Positions 46,901-61,900 of a DNA stretch of 64,000 bases are shown piece by piece (the first letter of the stretch is position 1; every line of letters starts with the position of its first letter). A program made the translations under genes and the position numbers. The DNA is from Apoderus coryli (lineage: Eukaryota > Arthropoda > Insecta > Coleoptera > Attelabidae): positions 930,001 through 994,000 of the forward strand of contig OU452208.1 in assembly GCA_911728435.2 (NCBI GenBank), read 5' to 3'. A model generated the notes under the pieces. That model was given only the letters and a program-made list of their open reading frames with translations, had not been told where the DNA came from and ran no database searches.

Positions 46901-49900
46901 TCTATCGTTTGCTTTTAACAGTCTAAAAGACTTATAAATAAAACTAAAAGAATAAGGGGCAATGAACACAAAGGTTGGTCTTAATTTTCTCTTATCGCTT
47001 AACACCCTGCTACTGGGCTTGTATGGACCAAAGATTTCAGATGTACCCATTGGCAAAAATGTAAAGAATTTAAATAAATATTGCTCCTCGACACATCCAT
47101 TGATTGGCATACACCTCATGCAAGTTATATCTTATATCTTGTACGTGTACTAAAGTGGGCCAGCGTCCTACATAAGCCATGCATTTTGCTTGCTTACTTT
47201 GAATAGGACCGTGTTCAAGAAGAACAGATAATTCTTCGAGAAGATGACATTAAATAGTAGTAGAAAATACCCCCATTTAAATTGTTTGTTATGATCTGCT
47301 TCAAGATGATACGGATACAACCGGATACAACTGTTGTTCTTTTAAAATTCTAAAAAATGCCGATTGGCTTACATTTAAGATGCACGAGCTATTATTATTA
47401 TTATGTTACTAATTTATGGAAGTTCTTCAATTCAGTTAAGCATCAACTTTATCAATGACCTGTGAATATTTGTGAACGTAGAATAATGCAGTAATCTACG
47501 TTTTGGGTATTGTTCAGCATAAAGTCGGTATGCTTTCATTGTAGAAAAGTTCTATGTAATAATCAAAACCTCGCAATTTCAGCAAATTTCTTCCAAATTG
47601 TCGTTAAGACTTTTGCAAAAATATTTTCGGCTAAGTTACACCCCACATTAAAATTAATATAATACAAAGAATAATTCCTTGTCATTTAGATGCAAAATTA
47701 GTATAACATAAACCCGTTTCACAAGGCTGCGATAGTGGTATTTCAAATACAAAACAAAAAATTTTTCCGTTTTAGATGGCTTCCAAAAGATTGTGGAACT
47801 TAAACAGCAGAACCCCAAGCTTAAAGTCCTAGTAAGTATGGGCGGATGGAATGAAGGTTCCGAAAAATATTCGGTTGTTGCTGCTGATCCAGTTAAACGA
47901 CTTACAATGGCCAATGCAGTGGTAGATTTCATCGACAAATGGGGATTTGATGGTTTTGATTTGGATTGGGAGTATCCAGCAAGAAGAGATAGTAGCAACC
48001 CTGCAGATAAAGTATGTATTATTTGCTCTTGCTAATACTTTTTAATTTCAAAAAAGCAGTTGAAATATCCAGTTTCCAAATTCTTTCCTATACAATTTAT
48101 AGCTAAAATTATCTCAGGCGAGGGTGGGGAAATCGGAATGAGGCGCAAACGGAATTCGGTACCAGTTATTGCTCCATATGTCTGCCAGTGGTCATAATAT
48201 AATCTCCTAAAGCAGATTCCCAATTCCCAATAAATTTTGTGCTAAATACGGTATTAAGTGGAAAAAAAAAAGATTAAACAATAATAATTTGTAAAAAAAG
48301 CTTAGCACCATATAGCAGGATTGTTGGTATGTCATTTGTAGTGAAATGAACGGTTCTAGGAGCTTATGCGTGTAACTGAAGCCAACACAGTCAAAAAATG
48401 GGGTTAGGACACAAACATCGCAACTAACAATTTAACTTTTTTAATTGCTGTAAGAACGTTTATAAAATATATTTTATAAAACACCCATTGTTTTATAAAC
48501 ATTTTCACAACGTTCTTACGCGCCTTATAAACACGAAAAAGGCGCAGATTTATAAAACAAATCGACTCGTTAACGGTTCTATAAATGTTGCTTGTTGCTA
48601 TTATACAATAGTTTTTAGAACGTTTATAAATATCTAATAAAAATCAAAGAAAACTGTTATAAAACAGTTTTATTATAGCTCTGTTACTAGAACAAAACGA
48701 CTGTTATAAACATATTTTATAACTCTTTTATAAGAGCCTCAATTGCAACATTTTTGCTCTCAACGGTAACAGTTAAAGGATATAAACGTTTTTTTAAAAT
48801 ACCTTTTTACACAAAATTATTTTATAATTATTATGCATTGTTGTTGGTACACATTAAAAAAATCTGAACAATCATGGAGGTAAAAATAATATAAAACGCT
48901 ATAATACCCAATAATGAATAATAAAATAAGTCAGATAAAATTCACCTATGAGCAGATTTGGCTGCGAAACAAAATTTACTGTTAAATATATTGTATATTA
49001 TTACTAAAATTTTAATGCGCCTCGCGAATTATGTAAATTAATGAATTTAGATTTTATAAATTATATAAAATATTTTTTTATTGTGACATATTGTTGAAAA
49101 TAATCTTTTGGGATATCCTTCATTATGTAATGACTGATTCTGTATACCTTATTAGCTAAGATAATTTTACAAATTATAAAAAATATTAATTTTAAAAGTT
49201 TGGTCAACATGGCTAACAATTTAAAAAAAACAAAAATGGCTTCTTCCTTATACGATGCTTATAAAACAAAATTATCTGAACCCAGACGAGTATGCTCTTT
49301 AGATAGCTATTACAAAATAACTGCAGAATTGGTTTATACAGAGGTGTATTCGTTAAAAAACATAAATCTCATAATATTTTAAGTGCAAATAAAATGTAAT
49401 ATAAAATTAATATTACCTGCAACCCCTTTGAGAGCATAAGAATGATATGATTCTTTTATATCTATCATATGGATACTAGCCAAAATATAAGTTGGTATCG
49501 TACGACACAGTTAAGAATGATACACTTATATGGATAGCCCATTTAAAAGCGTATATTAACTGTGTCGTACTATAGGTACCTATGTTTTATGTAAACGTGA
49601 AGAATTTTTTATAAACCAGTTATGGTGTAAATATATATATATTTCACTAAGCTTGATAATGAATAATGAAGCTAATTACAAGTATTTATTATTTTTAGTT
49701 TTAAAAAAAATTAATAGTAAAACAAACTAAAACAAGCTTGTATATAAATGTTCTAAAAAATCAAAATTTAATTAAAAGGTGATGCAAAAAATATATAAGA
49801 TAAAATGTATACAAATTAATCAAGTCTAGTCCTGTCTACTTGAAGTATTCGTGGTTGATACTTTGATGCTTGTGTGAGTCGCCGCCGTGTGTCGCATCGT

Positions 49901-52900
49901 CTCAATATTGGAATAATAATAAAATAGTAAACAGAGTTTTACAAAACAAACTTTAACATATGTTTTATAAAAGCTTTTAAAGTGTTCTTATAAAGCAAAA
50001 TGCTTTTATAGTTACTCTCTTATTAGTTTTTACGGGAGTAATTTAAACATAACCTAAATTGAGCCCTTTGTTTATGTTATGTATGTTATAACTGCCGTTA
50101 TTAAAACGGTTTGTTGAGTGTCTTTAAGAGAGTTCGAGGATCTTGAGGTAGAAAATTTGGAATGTGTTTATTGAGTATATCAAACAGCTTCTTTTGGGAA
50201 AAATGCGGAACATTATTTGATACTGCCCATGTTCGCATGTTTTCTCTTAGTTTTGCATTTTTTTCTAGCTCACTTGTGCTTGAAGCATGATATTGATCAC
50301 CAATTCTCTATTTCGGCTACCCGCTGACCATCTAGTAATAATTCCTCCTGAGAATTTTTCAGTCTCCAAAATATTTGGTGTCTTATAAATTGTCACTAAT
50401 TTGATTAGATTCCATTACAGTTTGCTACTCTTTATTATAGTCACTAATGTTTTCCCTTTGATAATTTATAATATTGTAATTCATTTTCTATTAAATGCAC
50501 AACTGCTTTTCGGTTGGACAACATTTTAAACCTGTGTATGATATAACAATTAATATCAGTTGAAAATAAATAAGACTATGCTATATATTAGTTCTAGGTA
50601 ATGTTTATGACAGCATTTTAATTTTATAAAATATGCATTGGCAACATATTTATTTTTTTATTGTTTTTAATAAAATAACTAAAAAACAATTTTGTAATTA
50701 TTAATTTGCGCACAAATTTGCTGCAGAAAACAAATCGCTCTTAATAACGACAATAAAAAAACTATTTTATTATTACGAAATGTACTTTAACAGAATAATT
50801 TTATAATTGTTTTTAAAGGAACAAGTTAATCCAGACTCGTACTTTTACAAAATGCTTTTAAAACCATTTATCATTCGGAACAAATTCGTCCTACAAAAAG
50901 TATTTTACAAACGTTTATAAAATTGTTACAATATCATATTTTATAACTATTTTATTATTTTGCTGTAAAAACGTTCTTAAAACCATTTTTCTCACAGAAA
51001 AGTTTAACACAGCAGTTTAGTCACGAAACGAAACTTTAAACAACAAAAAAGTTTTAACTAAGCGGCAATAAAATAATTATAAAATATATTAGTTCTTTAA
51101 GAATGTCGAATTGCTAGTTGGGATATAGATGAGGAAAGTGTTTAGAATGTGATTGTACGTGAGAGTGTCCCACATACTTCAGTCAATTTTCGATCTAAGT
51201 TAAAACAATTTCTTAGGTTATGGGAACTGCACAAACGATCTTAACTTTTAGAGACAGGAATTTTTTGTTTGAATCAGACAAAAAAGTGATTTATTATAAT
51301 TATTATGGGTCTACTACTCGTTACTATATTCTATTAAAATATATCACTGCTACTTAAGCAGTGATATATTTTAATTCAACATGTCAATATCACTACGTGT
51401 AGTTTTCATAGTCATTTGAAATAATGACCGAAAAGTACAGCATTTTTCTAAGTTCACCAAAGATCTAAAAGATGCCAAAGATCCCACTGGTGAGCAAATA
51501 AAATTTGGATTGTATGTATCAGTTTAAAAAATATAGTAATTGTTATATTTCTTGACTTTCAGGAAAACTTCGTTTTACTCTTGAAGGTATTAAAATCTAT
51601 ACTGAAACCAAAAGGATACATACTGACTGCCGCTGTAGGTGGAGGAGACTCCACTATTGACATCTCCTACAATGTTCCAGAAGTAAATGAGTAAGTAGGT
51701 TATTAGGATGTCCCAAATTCGATAAATTTTAAGATAGAAGGAAATAAGTGTCAGGATATCGTGTCATATTTTTGTCTCTATAACAAACGAAGGGTGATGA
51801 TTTGTTTTCGATATTTATAAATTAACTAGACATAGCAAAAATATAATTTACTTTGTAGAATTCTAAGATCCAGGAAACAAAAATATTACGAAATTTAATT
51901 TTATTTTATTTATTTTTTTATTTTATTTATTTATTCACGGACAAAGTCCATTTATACAGCATACAATATAATATAACAAATATAATTCCATGCAATACTA
52001 CACAAATTCAACAATTTTACAAAACCTCAGAAACTTTAAATTACACAATAAGTAGACAATTTAAACATAATTCAAGATATACTAAACCTATTCGCAAGAC
52101 CCACGCCAGGAATAAAAGGAATACCATGATCGTCAACGCAACAGGCATCGATCGACTTACGCAAAACTGCCGTCACGACGCTCACATTTCAAACGGCGAA
52201 TAAATTCACTTATAGGCGCAAAGAAATCAACGCTTAAGCAAGAATTCGCCATCCTGGCCACTCTAGGGACAAAATTATTTCCTCCGTAATTTGTACGGTG
52301 AAATTCCTCGTGGAAAAGGTGAGAGTATCTATTGTTCCTAGACGGTACATGAAAATGAATATTGGACAACAAATAAGAAGACGATACCATATTGTTCAAA
52401 AGCTTATAAAGTATTAAAAGATCTCTGACGACCCTGCGATCACTCAATGTCGTAAGCCCCAGCTCGCTCATCATTGTTCCGTAATCGAACACAAAATCGA
52501 TAGGACGCGGACGACTAAGCTTAGTCGAGTGCCTGATGTGATCCACAAAGCTCAAGGAAGTGTCCAGGTAAACTCCCAGATCCTTGACCGAAGATTTGTA
52601 TTTTAGGACTGAATGGTCGACAAAATATTCATACAAAAGAGGTCTCCTGGTTCGGTTGAAATTTACGCAAAAGCACTTAGAAACATTTAAAGTCATACCA
52701 TGCAACTCACACCAATGCACAAATCTCACAACATCCTCCTGCAGAAGATAACAATCTGTGGGACCTCTGATACGCCTGTAACACTTCAGGTCGTCGGCGA
52801 AGAGCCTGAATTCACTGTGAATGAAACACTGCTTGATATCATTTATAAATAAGTTAAATAACAATGGCCCGAGGTGAGAACCCTGGGGGACACCAGAAGA

Positions 52901-55900
52901 AACCGAAATAGGGTCAGAAAGGAAATCACTGAAACGGACTATCTGAGTTCTGCCAGTCAGGTAGCTCTCTAACCATCTCAACAAAGGTGCCGACATGCCA
53001 ATACACTCCAGCTTGTGAATAAGGAGCCGGTGATTCACGCAGTCGAAGGCCTTGGAAAAATCGGTGTAGATTGCATGAACCTGGTAACCGCCCTCCAAAG
53101 CCCGTGACAAATAATGTGTGTATTCCAGAAGATTAAGCTCAGTATACCGACCGGACTGGAAACCGAACTGTTCATCAATTATAATCGGCTTAAATATAGT
53201 TGTTAGATATCTTGTTATTAAACTCTCGAAAAGCTTAGGAATGGAGTTGAGAATACAAACCGGACGGTAATTTGATACGTCACCTCTGCTACCAGATTTG
53301 AAAATAGGGGTGATAAAACTCGACTTCCATGCAACTGGAAAGTGGCCCGAACGAAGAGATAAGTTGAAAATAATTTGAAGGGGTATAGGAAGAGAGAAAC
53401 GACACTTATTGAGGAACAATGGAGGAATCCCATCCGGACCCGCGGACTTCCTTATATTCATTTTACTGAGCACATCGAAAACCTCCGAGACGGAGACACT
53501 GTACTCAGAAACACTCACAAACTCCTCATCAAGGTCACCGGCGATCAAATCCACATTCTTATCGTTATAAACCGACTGGAAATATGCCGCAAACAGATCA
53601 GCACTTGCCTGACCCCCGTCAACGGAATCATCTCCCCAAAACATACGTGAAGGAAACTCGGTAGACCCTCTCTTTGAATTTATGAATCTCCAGAAAGCCC
53701 CAATATTTGCAGGTATTTCATCCTCAATAGAGGATGTATAAGACCTATAACACTCACCAATCAGGCGCTTACATTCACTTCTGAGTTCACTAAATACCGT
53801 ATAATCGGTATGCGATCTGGACGACTTGTATATCTTGAGCCCGCTTTTTAGAAAATATTAGCTCTTTCAAATCTTGAGAGAACCATCTCGGAAATCGGTT
53901 TGAAGAGCATCTTTTCCTAGAGACAAAAATGTCGAATACGTTGTGCAAGGTCTCATAAAAAGCATTCACCATATCATCTGTCGATTTATGAGCAAAAAGT
54001 AATTCCCACTGTATAAAACTAAGATGGGTATTTAATAGATTCATGTCCGCAGATTTAAAATCGTAGTAAAATCTATCTTAATGTCAAAATATTAATAATT
54101 ATAATAAATCAAACATCAAACCCAAAGAATTATAAGAAAAACAAATACATAAGTGAAAAGTTTTAAGCCTCTTGCATTTTCTACCAGCATCGGAATGCCA
54201 TAAACGTTAATTTAATTTTAAAAAATTAAAATTTTCCAGTTTAGGCTTACCTTCACTCGATTTTCAATTCATATTATAAATACGGTAGCTACCTCATATA
54301 GTGATTCAGGAAGTTGGTAGGATCGGCGTTTTGGGAAAACAATAACAATACGATTATTTTGAATCTTTGGATGGTTACTCAGGTCCTTCTAGTTCAAATA
54401 TTGGGATGTTTGTACTTTTTTTATTTCAAATGGAACCGCTTATATTTAGTGATATTTTTGGATTCCTTATCTATTTTCTAGGATTGTGTCTTAAGAGGGG
54501 AATCCGAAATGGTTACTTACAAAAATGTCCGATGGTGGCGCTAGTGAATATCATTGCATTTCAAATTATTCATTTCTTAACTTAGAGTAATTTTCTAGAA
54601 TATTTTAATACATTCTTCTCCTCAATAGGTGTCGCCAAAAATTAATACATAGTGGCACAAAATGTCATATTTCTATTTTGCGTAAATTATTTTCACATTC
54701 TTTTTTCTGCTAGCATTCTTATACGTTTGATGCTTATCTTATCTTAGACTAGTTATAGTTATATACTATTATACATAAAAAGGATGAATGTAAAAAAACT
54801 GGTTTTATTTACGATAAATAGTCAAGATTTTTAAATATTTTCACAAATTGATGATTTTTGTGAAAACCGTAAAACATAGGTAAATGACACCTTAAAACGA
54901 ATCCCAGTTATTTTTGAGGGACTATTAAAATACTCCAATACAGGGTGTTCTATTTAAAAAACCAGAATTATGATAATACATACTTATCTCTTCTTTGGAC
55001 CGCCCTGTATACTTGCACTGTTTTTCAAAATGTATTAGGTTAGCCCTGTTGTTTTAGTTTGTCAGTTTCAAAACCATGAGATGTTTTTTCATGCATCAAA
55101 GAGTGTCTTTCCTAACTATGATAATACATACTTATGTATTCTTTGAACCGCCCTGTATGCTTGCAGTGTTTTTCAAAATGTATTAGGTTAGCCCTGTTGT
55201 TTTAGTTTGTCAGTTTCAAAACCATGAGATGCTTATTTCATGCATCAAAGAGTGTATTTCCTAATAGTATACAATGTGTCCAGAAACTAATGGACCAAGC
55301 GAAAGCCACAAATTCTAGAGCAGATTTCATGGCAATTCAACGCCAAACTTCTAATGCGAAATTGCTTCCAAAAGAAGTTATAGTTTTTAAAAGATGGCGG
55401 CTTAGCATAGGTTTTTTAAAGGTATCGCGAAAGCGCCTTTAGCCATTGGAGTGAAAGGTGACAAAGATATTTCCCTAAATAGAAGCATTCGTTAGCCATA
55501 CACTGCTGAATTAAATTGCGAACTTAGGCGTCTAAACGGGTATCAACGGACATTTTTAATAAAAACTTCTTTTTCACTAACTTTTGGAGAATTCTGACAT
55601 CATTCTTAGGAAATATGAGGTATTCTTATCTCAATATGATAGAATGCTGCAATTTCGAGAAAAATTAAGTTATAGTTTAATATGCGGTTTAACATAGTAC
55701 CTATCTATTTGATTTACGATTAGTACAGTGATTATTTTAACAGTAAAAATTTTAAAAATTAAGTAGGTTATTAGGTATTGTGAGTCTATACAGGGTGTCC
55801 CAAATATAAGAAATGAACCATAGTTGTGTTTTTTTTAAATGGAATGCCCTGTATATGAATATATTTTTAGATTCACCGTTCAAAATAAACCTAACTTTCA

Positions 55901-58900
55901 TTAAAGTACATCTCACCTAAACCTGACAGTTTTTTAAATATTTAAATTTTTATAAAAATATAGACATAATATGAATGAACAAATTCACACCTATTTGTTT
56001 GTTCTTTTTAAGCCAGTCTGGGCTGATAAATATACCCACTCATCACTTGTTACGCCAAATATAAAAAACTCGCAATACTAAATACAGGGTGTCCAATAAT
56101 ATAATTTATATGAACGTAAAGTTCAATTCTAAATAACTTGTTTATTTCAAATGGAACACCCAGTATATGAGGTCAAAATTAGATGCATAAACCAATTATC
56201 TGTCAAGTATTATAATACTTTCCTATGGATAACTTTTGACGTTTTTGTGGAAACTGCACATATTCATGATATTAGGGGAATTTGAAATTGAATCTCTTAG
56301 TTTCATGTAGACCACCATGTATTTGATGATGCAAAAATTAAAGTTAAATTAAAGTTTTCATAGGATAAGTATACATATTCATATTCATATTCATAGGATA
56401 AGTATACATATCTATAAAGATGTGTGCCTCATATTGGCAATAAGAGGAAGAATTTTCAAAAATATAATATTTATCAAGTCAGCCAAGAGAATTTGAGAAG
56501 ATAGAATACATTTTTTTTAATTTGATATTTACTGTCAAATAGTTTGTTGAAAATTCTTACTTAAGAGTTGAGAATTTTTCATAAAACAGTTTTTTATCTG
56601 TGACATTTGATTTAATTCAATTCAAAAATGCGAACCTATTCCAAAGGAGAAAGAATAGACATGATTTTTATTCTGGGAGAATGGTCCAAAAACGCTTTGC
56701 TGGCATCGCGAGTTTAATAGAGGAGATGAAGAACCAAATAAATGAAGCGTTTAGAAGCGTTACACCAGGTTACAGTTGTTGAAGGATTTAAGAAAAGGAT
56801 TCATATGTGACTAGAGTCCAATGATTTTGAACATTTATTATAAAATTTATCAGTTTTTATGTAGGTATATCTTGTTATTTAATTTAAGTGAAAAATGTAT
56901 TTATTTATTATGTTATTGTTTAAATTATGGTTTGTCAAATTCTCATGGCCGACAATGACAAATATAATTTTAAAAAATTCTTCCTATTACTACCAATATG
57001 TGCTTTTTCCATACATTAAAAAATATACATATCTATAGGAAAACTTTATAGTGATCAATAGATAATTAATTTCATCATCATCAAATACAGGGTGGTCCAC
57101 ATGAAATTAACAGGTTCAATTAAAAATTCGCATAATATTATGAATATGTGTATTTTCCACGAAAACGTCAAGAGTTATCCATAGGAAAGTATTATAGTAT
57201 TTGACAGAGAATTACTCTGTGCATCTAATTTTTACCTCATATACCGGGTGTTCCATTTGAAATAAACAAGTTATTTAGAATTAATCTTTACGTTCATATA
57301 AGTTATATTATTGGACATCCTGTATTTAGTATTGGAGATTTTTTTATATTTGGCGTAACAAGTGATGATGCCTAGACTGGCTTAAAAAGAATAAACAAAT
57401 AGGTGTGAATTTTTTCATTCAAATTATGTCTATATTTTTATTAAAATTTAAATATTTAAAAAACTGTCAGGTTTAGGTAAGATGTGCTTTAATGAAAGTT
57501 AGGTTTATTTTGAACGGGGAATCTAAAAATTTATTCATATACAGGGCATTCCATTTAAAAAACACAACTATGGTTAAGTTCTTATATTTGGGACACCCTG
57601 TATAGACTCGCAATATTTTTAAAATGTAGCCCTAAATCATTTTTATCGAACCCATGAATAAAACTTTAAGGAAATTAAATAGTTTAGCCACAGTATTCCG
57701 TGTAGTATGGCGTGAATAACCCTATATATACGTTCCAACTACCTAACTGGTGAAATTTTAAACGCTATTTAAACCCCCAGTAAGGGTATCTTATTTTTTT
57801 ATAATAACTACCAGTCGGGAGTTTTTGTAATCTCTCTATAGATCATAAAAAATCAGTTGTGTCACCCCAAAACTTTCCCGATTAGTTATAATATAATCAA
57901 AAATATATGACCTGCGTAACGAAACAGAATTTTAATAATTATTATAATTGTATTATTTCCAATAAACTAACGTAACAAACTACTCGTAACTACTTTATTC
58001 CTTATTATATTTATCCTCTAACAGTAGGTATGCCTACATACCTAATATTACCATAGATGTTTACTCTTTGATATTACTGTACAGGGCTAAAGTTAATAAT
58101 CCCTACTCCTAGTACACACGCATATACATATAACACACCACATACAACTATATATTAATAATATAAGTACGACAAAACCATTAGATTTTTGTGTCACTGT
58201 GTATAAACAGCGCCATCTCTTCAATGCTGTCCCAACTACGCTAGAATTGTTCCTAGCCTAAATTTATAATAAAATGGCGGATATTTGAAGGGAAATTTAA
58301 GGTTTTTTTTTTATATATGGATATTGTCTAATACAGAAAGTTTTCACGTACAATTTTAATTACAAGTGATTGTTAAATATATAAATTAGGTAATAAAGTA
58401 ATATTCTCATTATTAAATATTAGAATCATAGCACAAAATGAGGAAAACGTTGCTGACTTTGAACTCAATTTATTAAGTAATTATTTATTGTTGTAGCCTC
58501 AAAATACCTTATTACCTAATCCAAACCTTAGTCTTTAAAACCCTATTAAAAATTTTTGCTACCAGATACGTATTAGTGGAGATTTCCATCCACAAAAATA
58601 TATCTGTAAATTTGAAAAAGTTACCTATGTTTGAACTCAATTTATGAGTTAACTATTTAATCTTTCCGCTTGAAAATACTTCATTACCTAATCCCATCTT
58701 TTGTCTTTAAAACCCTATGAAAATTTTTGCTAGCAGATACGTCTTAGTGGCGACTACCATGCGCAAAATTACGCCTGCAAAGAAATATGATGATTTTCTA
58801 ACTCTGTTTTTGAACTAACTATCCAATATTTCAACTTCGAAATACTTCAATACCTAATCCCATCTTTACTCTTTAACTCCCTATCAAAATTTTTGTTACC

Positions 58901-61900
58901 AGATACGTATTAGTGGAGTCTACCATGCGCAAAAATAGGTCTGCAAACGATTGTATTCAAACGCCCCTCTTAACACTTCCCTATACTTACCTTCAACTGT
59001 TTAAAATTGGATTATTTCGGTATAGGTATATGAATTAATATGTAACTTCCGGTATAACCGCAAACATATTATAGGTTGAAAGACTAGATGGACCTTAGTA
59101 ATCATCCATACTTTAAAAATAATGGTTTAGTTAGTTATCCTAAAACGCCTAACCTACCGACCTGGTGAATCACCCGGTATAGTATCAGAGTATAGTAGCA
59201 GGGTTTAGTTCATTATAAAAACGAATAGTAGGTAAATACATTCATTCACTTTGCTTCGGGTATTTATTACATTTAATTAAAAATTACTTTTCTTTTTGGC
59301 AGGGCCCTAGATCATCTAAATATTATGGTATACGATTTTCACGGATCCTTTGAAGATTATGTTGGACACAATGTACCTCTATATGCTTCAAGTTTGGACA
59401 ATGAAACTATGAAAACATGGAATGTGGTAAGCGTTAGTGTAGCAGCATGCCCTCCTCCAATAAGTAACCCTCGTTTCGTCCATGTCACCGAAATACAAAA
59501 AAAATCAAATAAGCAACATGTACGAATTAAAAGAAAGTGACACAAGTGGTATTGGGACTCTCATATCCCGATTGCCTGTCAGGTGTTTTAGTTCAATATC
59601 TTTCTTTCGTTAGCTTGTATGGTTTATTTGCGATTTGCTAGAAATAAGATTGCATAAAAATCATCGAATGAAGATAGAAATTACATTCCAAATTAAGCAA
59701 ACAACTTGATCGAATTACATATCATTGTGGGTAGATGAATTTGCTTGTGAAAATTCTGAAGAGGTGTATATCCATATTCAGTGGGTCTATCCATAGTGAT
59801 AGTTGGTATTTCACTTTCCCAAACAAAGCTTGTATGTCTAGAATGCACATATGATATAATATGGTCATCAGCAAGGTAGTCATTTAAATCTATTATTAAA
59901 CCTTGCGCTGTATTTGTGATTTAGTTGACAACTGCTATTAGCAACATTATTATTCCTAAAAACCTTTTCTACCCACATTGGCACTATTTATAGATCGCCA
60001 AATGGAGATCTCTGTCGGTTTTTTGAGATTATGGCTAAGATACTGGAGAGTATAAATTTGTCCCAGAGTGTCATTGTCACGGGAGACTTTAATGTCCATT
60101 TTGAAACGGCTGATCCAAGAGCGGCCGACCTGTGTGATTTTTTTTCGGGCTTATGGCTTGCATGGCTCTGTGTCTTTTCCAACTCGAGGTAGTGCGTGTC
60201 TGGATAATGTATTTACAAAAAATATAAATGTTAACCCCACAACATTCAAACCTTTTAATTTACATCATCTGTCCGATCACGATGGCATTTCTTTCACCTT
60301 TGAAGGCCGCACTTCCCCGACGGAGCCTGTTGCAAAAATTAGTTACATACCCATAACTCAATACGGACTTTTTAACTTGTACAATTGAATCGAGAATATT
60401 AATTGGGACTTTATCGATGATAAAAATATAAGCATTGATAGTAGATTTCTAACGTTTACTAATGTCATTGCAAATACAGCTGAAAGTTGTTTTCCTCTTA
60501 AATCTAAAACAGTCACTGCTGGATCAGCGCTGGGTCGTATAAATTGGTTCAGCGATGATTTGCGCAGGATGAGAGATCTGCTATGCACCATGCATTTGAT
60601 TCATAAATCGGATTCTCAGTCTGTATCTAAAGTCGCCTTAAGACACTATAAAAAACAATATCGAGCTGAACTTTCTAAGGCCAAAAGAAGGGCTTATGAG
60701 GAGTATATTGCATCCGCTATTAATAGGCCTGCTGCTGTGTGGAGACTGGTCAAGGATTGGGAATCAACTCCAAATCTCGGGACAGCTGAGAACTTGACTG
60801 CGCATATTTTAAATGACTACTTTACAACTGCGGCTGATGATATCATAAAACAGCTACCAGCCACATCGGTCACTTTTGAGAAATATATGTCTCCCACTAG
60901 AGCTGCTGGATTTAGTTTGAGAACGGTAACCTTTAATGAAGTACGTGAAAAACTATCAGGTATGAAAAACACAAAAAGCTCGGATTGTTATGAGCTTAAT
61001 GTTAGAATTATTGGGACTTTAAAGAATCTGCTAGTGGTGCCGCTTACTAAGTTGATAAACCATTGCATTGGCGACGCTGTATTTCCGGCGGTCTTGAAGG
61101 AGGCAAGGGTTATTCCAATTTACAAAAATAAAAGATCGGTTGATGATCCTAGTAACTATCGACCAATATCGATCTAGCCAATTTTTTCGAAAATCTTTGA
61201 GTCTATTATTAAAAATCAAATAACTGAATATTTTGAAGCAAATAATCTCTTTATGCAAGGTCAATATGGCTTTCGTAATAAGAGATCTACTACTCTTGCA
61301 ATTAATAACCTTTTGGAATATGTTTCGGATGGCATGGAGCGGGGCTGTGACACCTTTGCTTCCTTTTATGACCTCACTAAGGCTTTTGACTGTGTCTCAC
61401 ACGAGATACTTCTTCAGAAACTCTCTTACTATAACTTTGATGTTGACAGTGTTGCCTTGATTGGCTCTTATCTCAGCGATCGTTTTCAGCACGTTTTGTA
61501 TGGGGGACGATACTCGGAGAGACGAAGGGTTGGACGGGGTGTGCCCCAGGGGTCGGTTTTGGGACCTTTATTGTTTTTAATATACGCAAATGATTTATAC
61601 AAATTTCAAGAAGAGTCAAATATAATCCTCTTTGCTGACGACACAACTAGTCTGATTAGATATCGACCAAACGACCCTTTAGGGGAGTTGGTTAGGGCTG
61701 TTTCTGGCAAATGAACTGAGCTTGAATCAGGCTAAAACTCATAGCATGAACTTTACATTGCGTTCTGCGCTTATCGATCTTCAGAACGATGTTCGCGTGA
61801 AGTTCCTTGGGGTTCATCTTGATCCTAAATTAACCTGGGAGAGTCATGTTCGAGAACTTGCGTGCTCGCTGTCCAGGGTCATATATCTCATTAGAGGGCT

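Larger units (their letters stand above)
48400..51080. mobile_element. Putative decayed DNA transposon with dense TTATAAAA / AACGTTCTTA arrays at both ends
   Basis: The left block (about 48440-48800) and right block (about 50800-51080) are packed with AAGAACGTTTATAAAA and TTTTATAA motifs in both directions, with another cluster near 49940-50030. Both ends, read inward, share a TTAA(A)CTTTTnT...TAAGAACGTTT order. This would be a degenerate inverted end with many subterminal repeats, as in hAT or P-type elements. The middle carries a - strand protein remnant at 50101-50307. Exact ends and superfamily are not established. Confidence 0.45.

Noticed and set aside
53218..53650. Frames antisense or shifted to the LINE RT at 52157-53644
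   Set aside because: Shadow frames of the reverse transcriptase.
59427..59540. Read-through of chitinase exon 5 as a longer C-terminus
   Set aside because: The paralogue ends at the same donor, and exon 6 continues the GH18 fold in phase; the extension is intron sequence.
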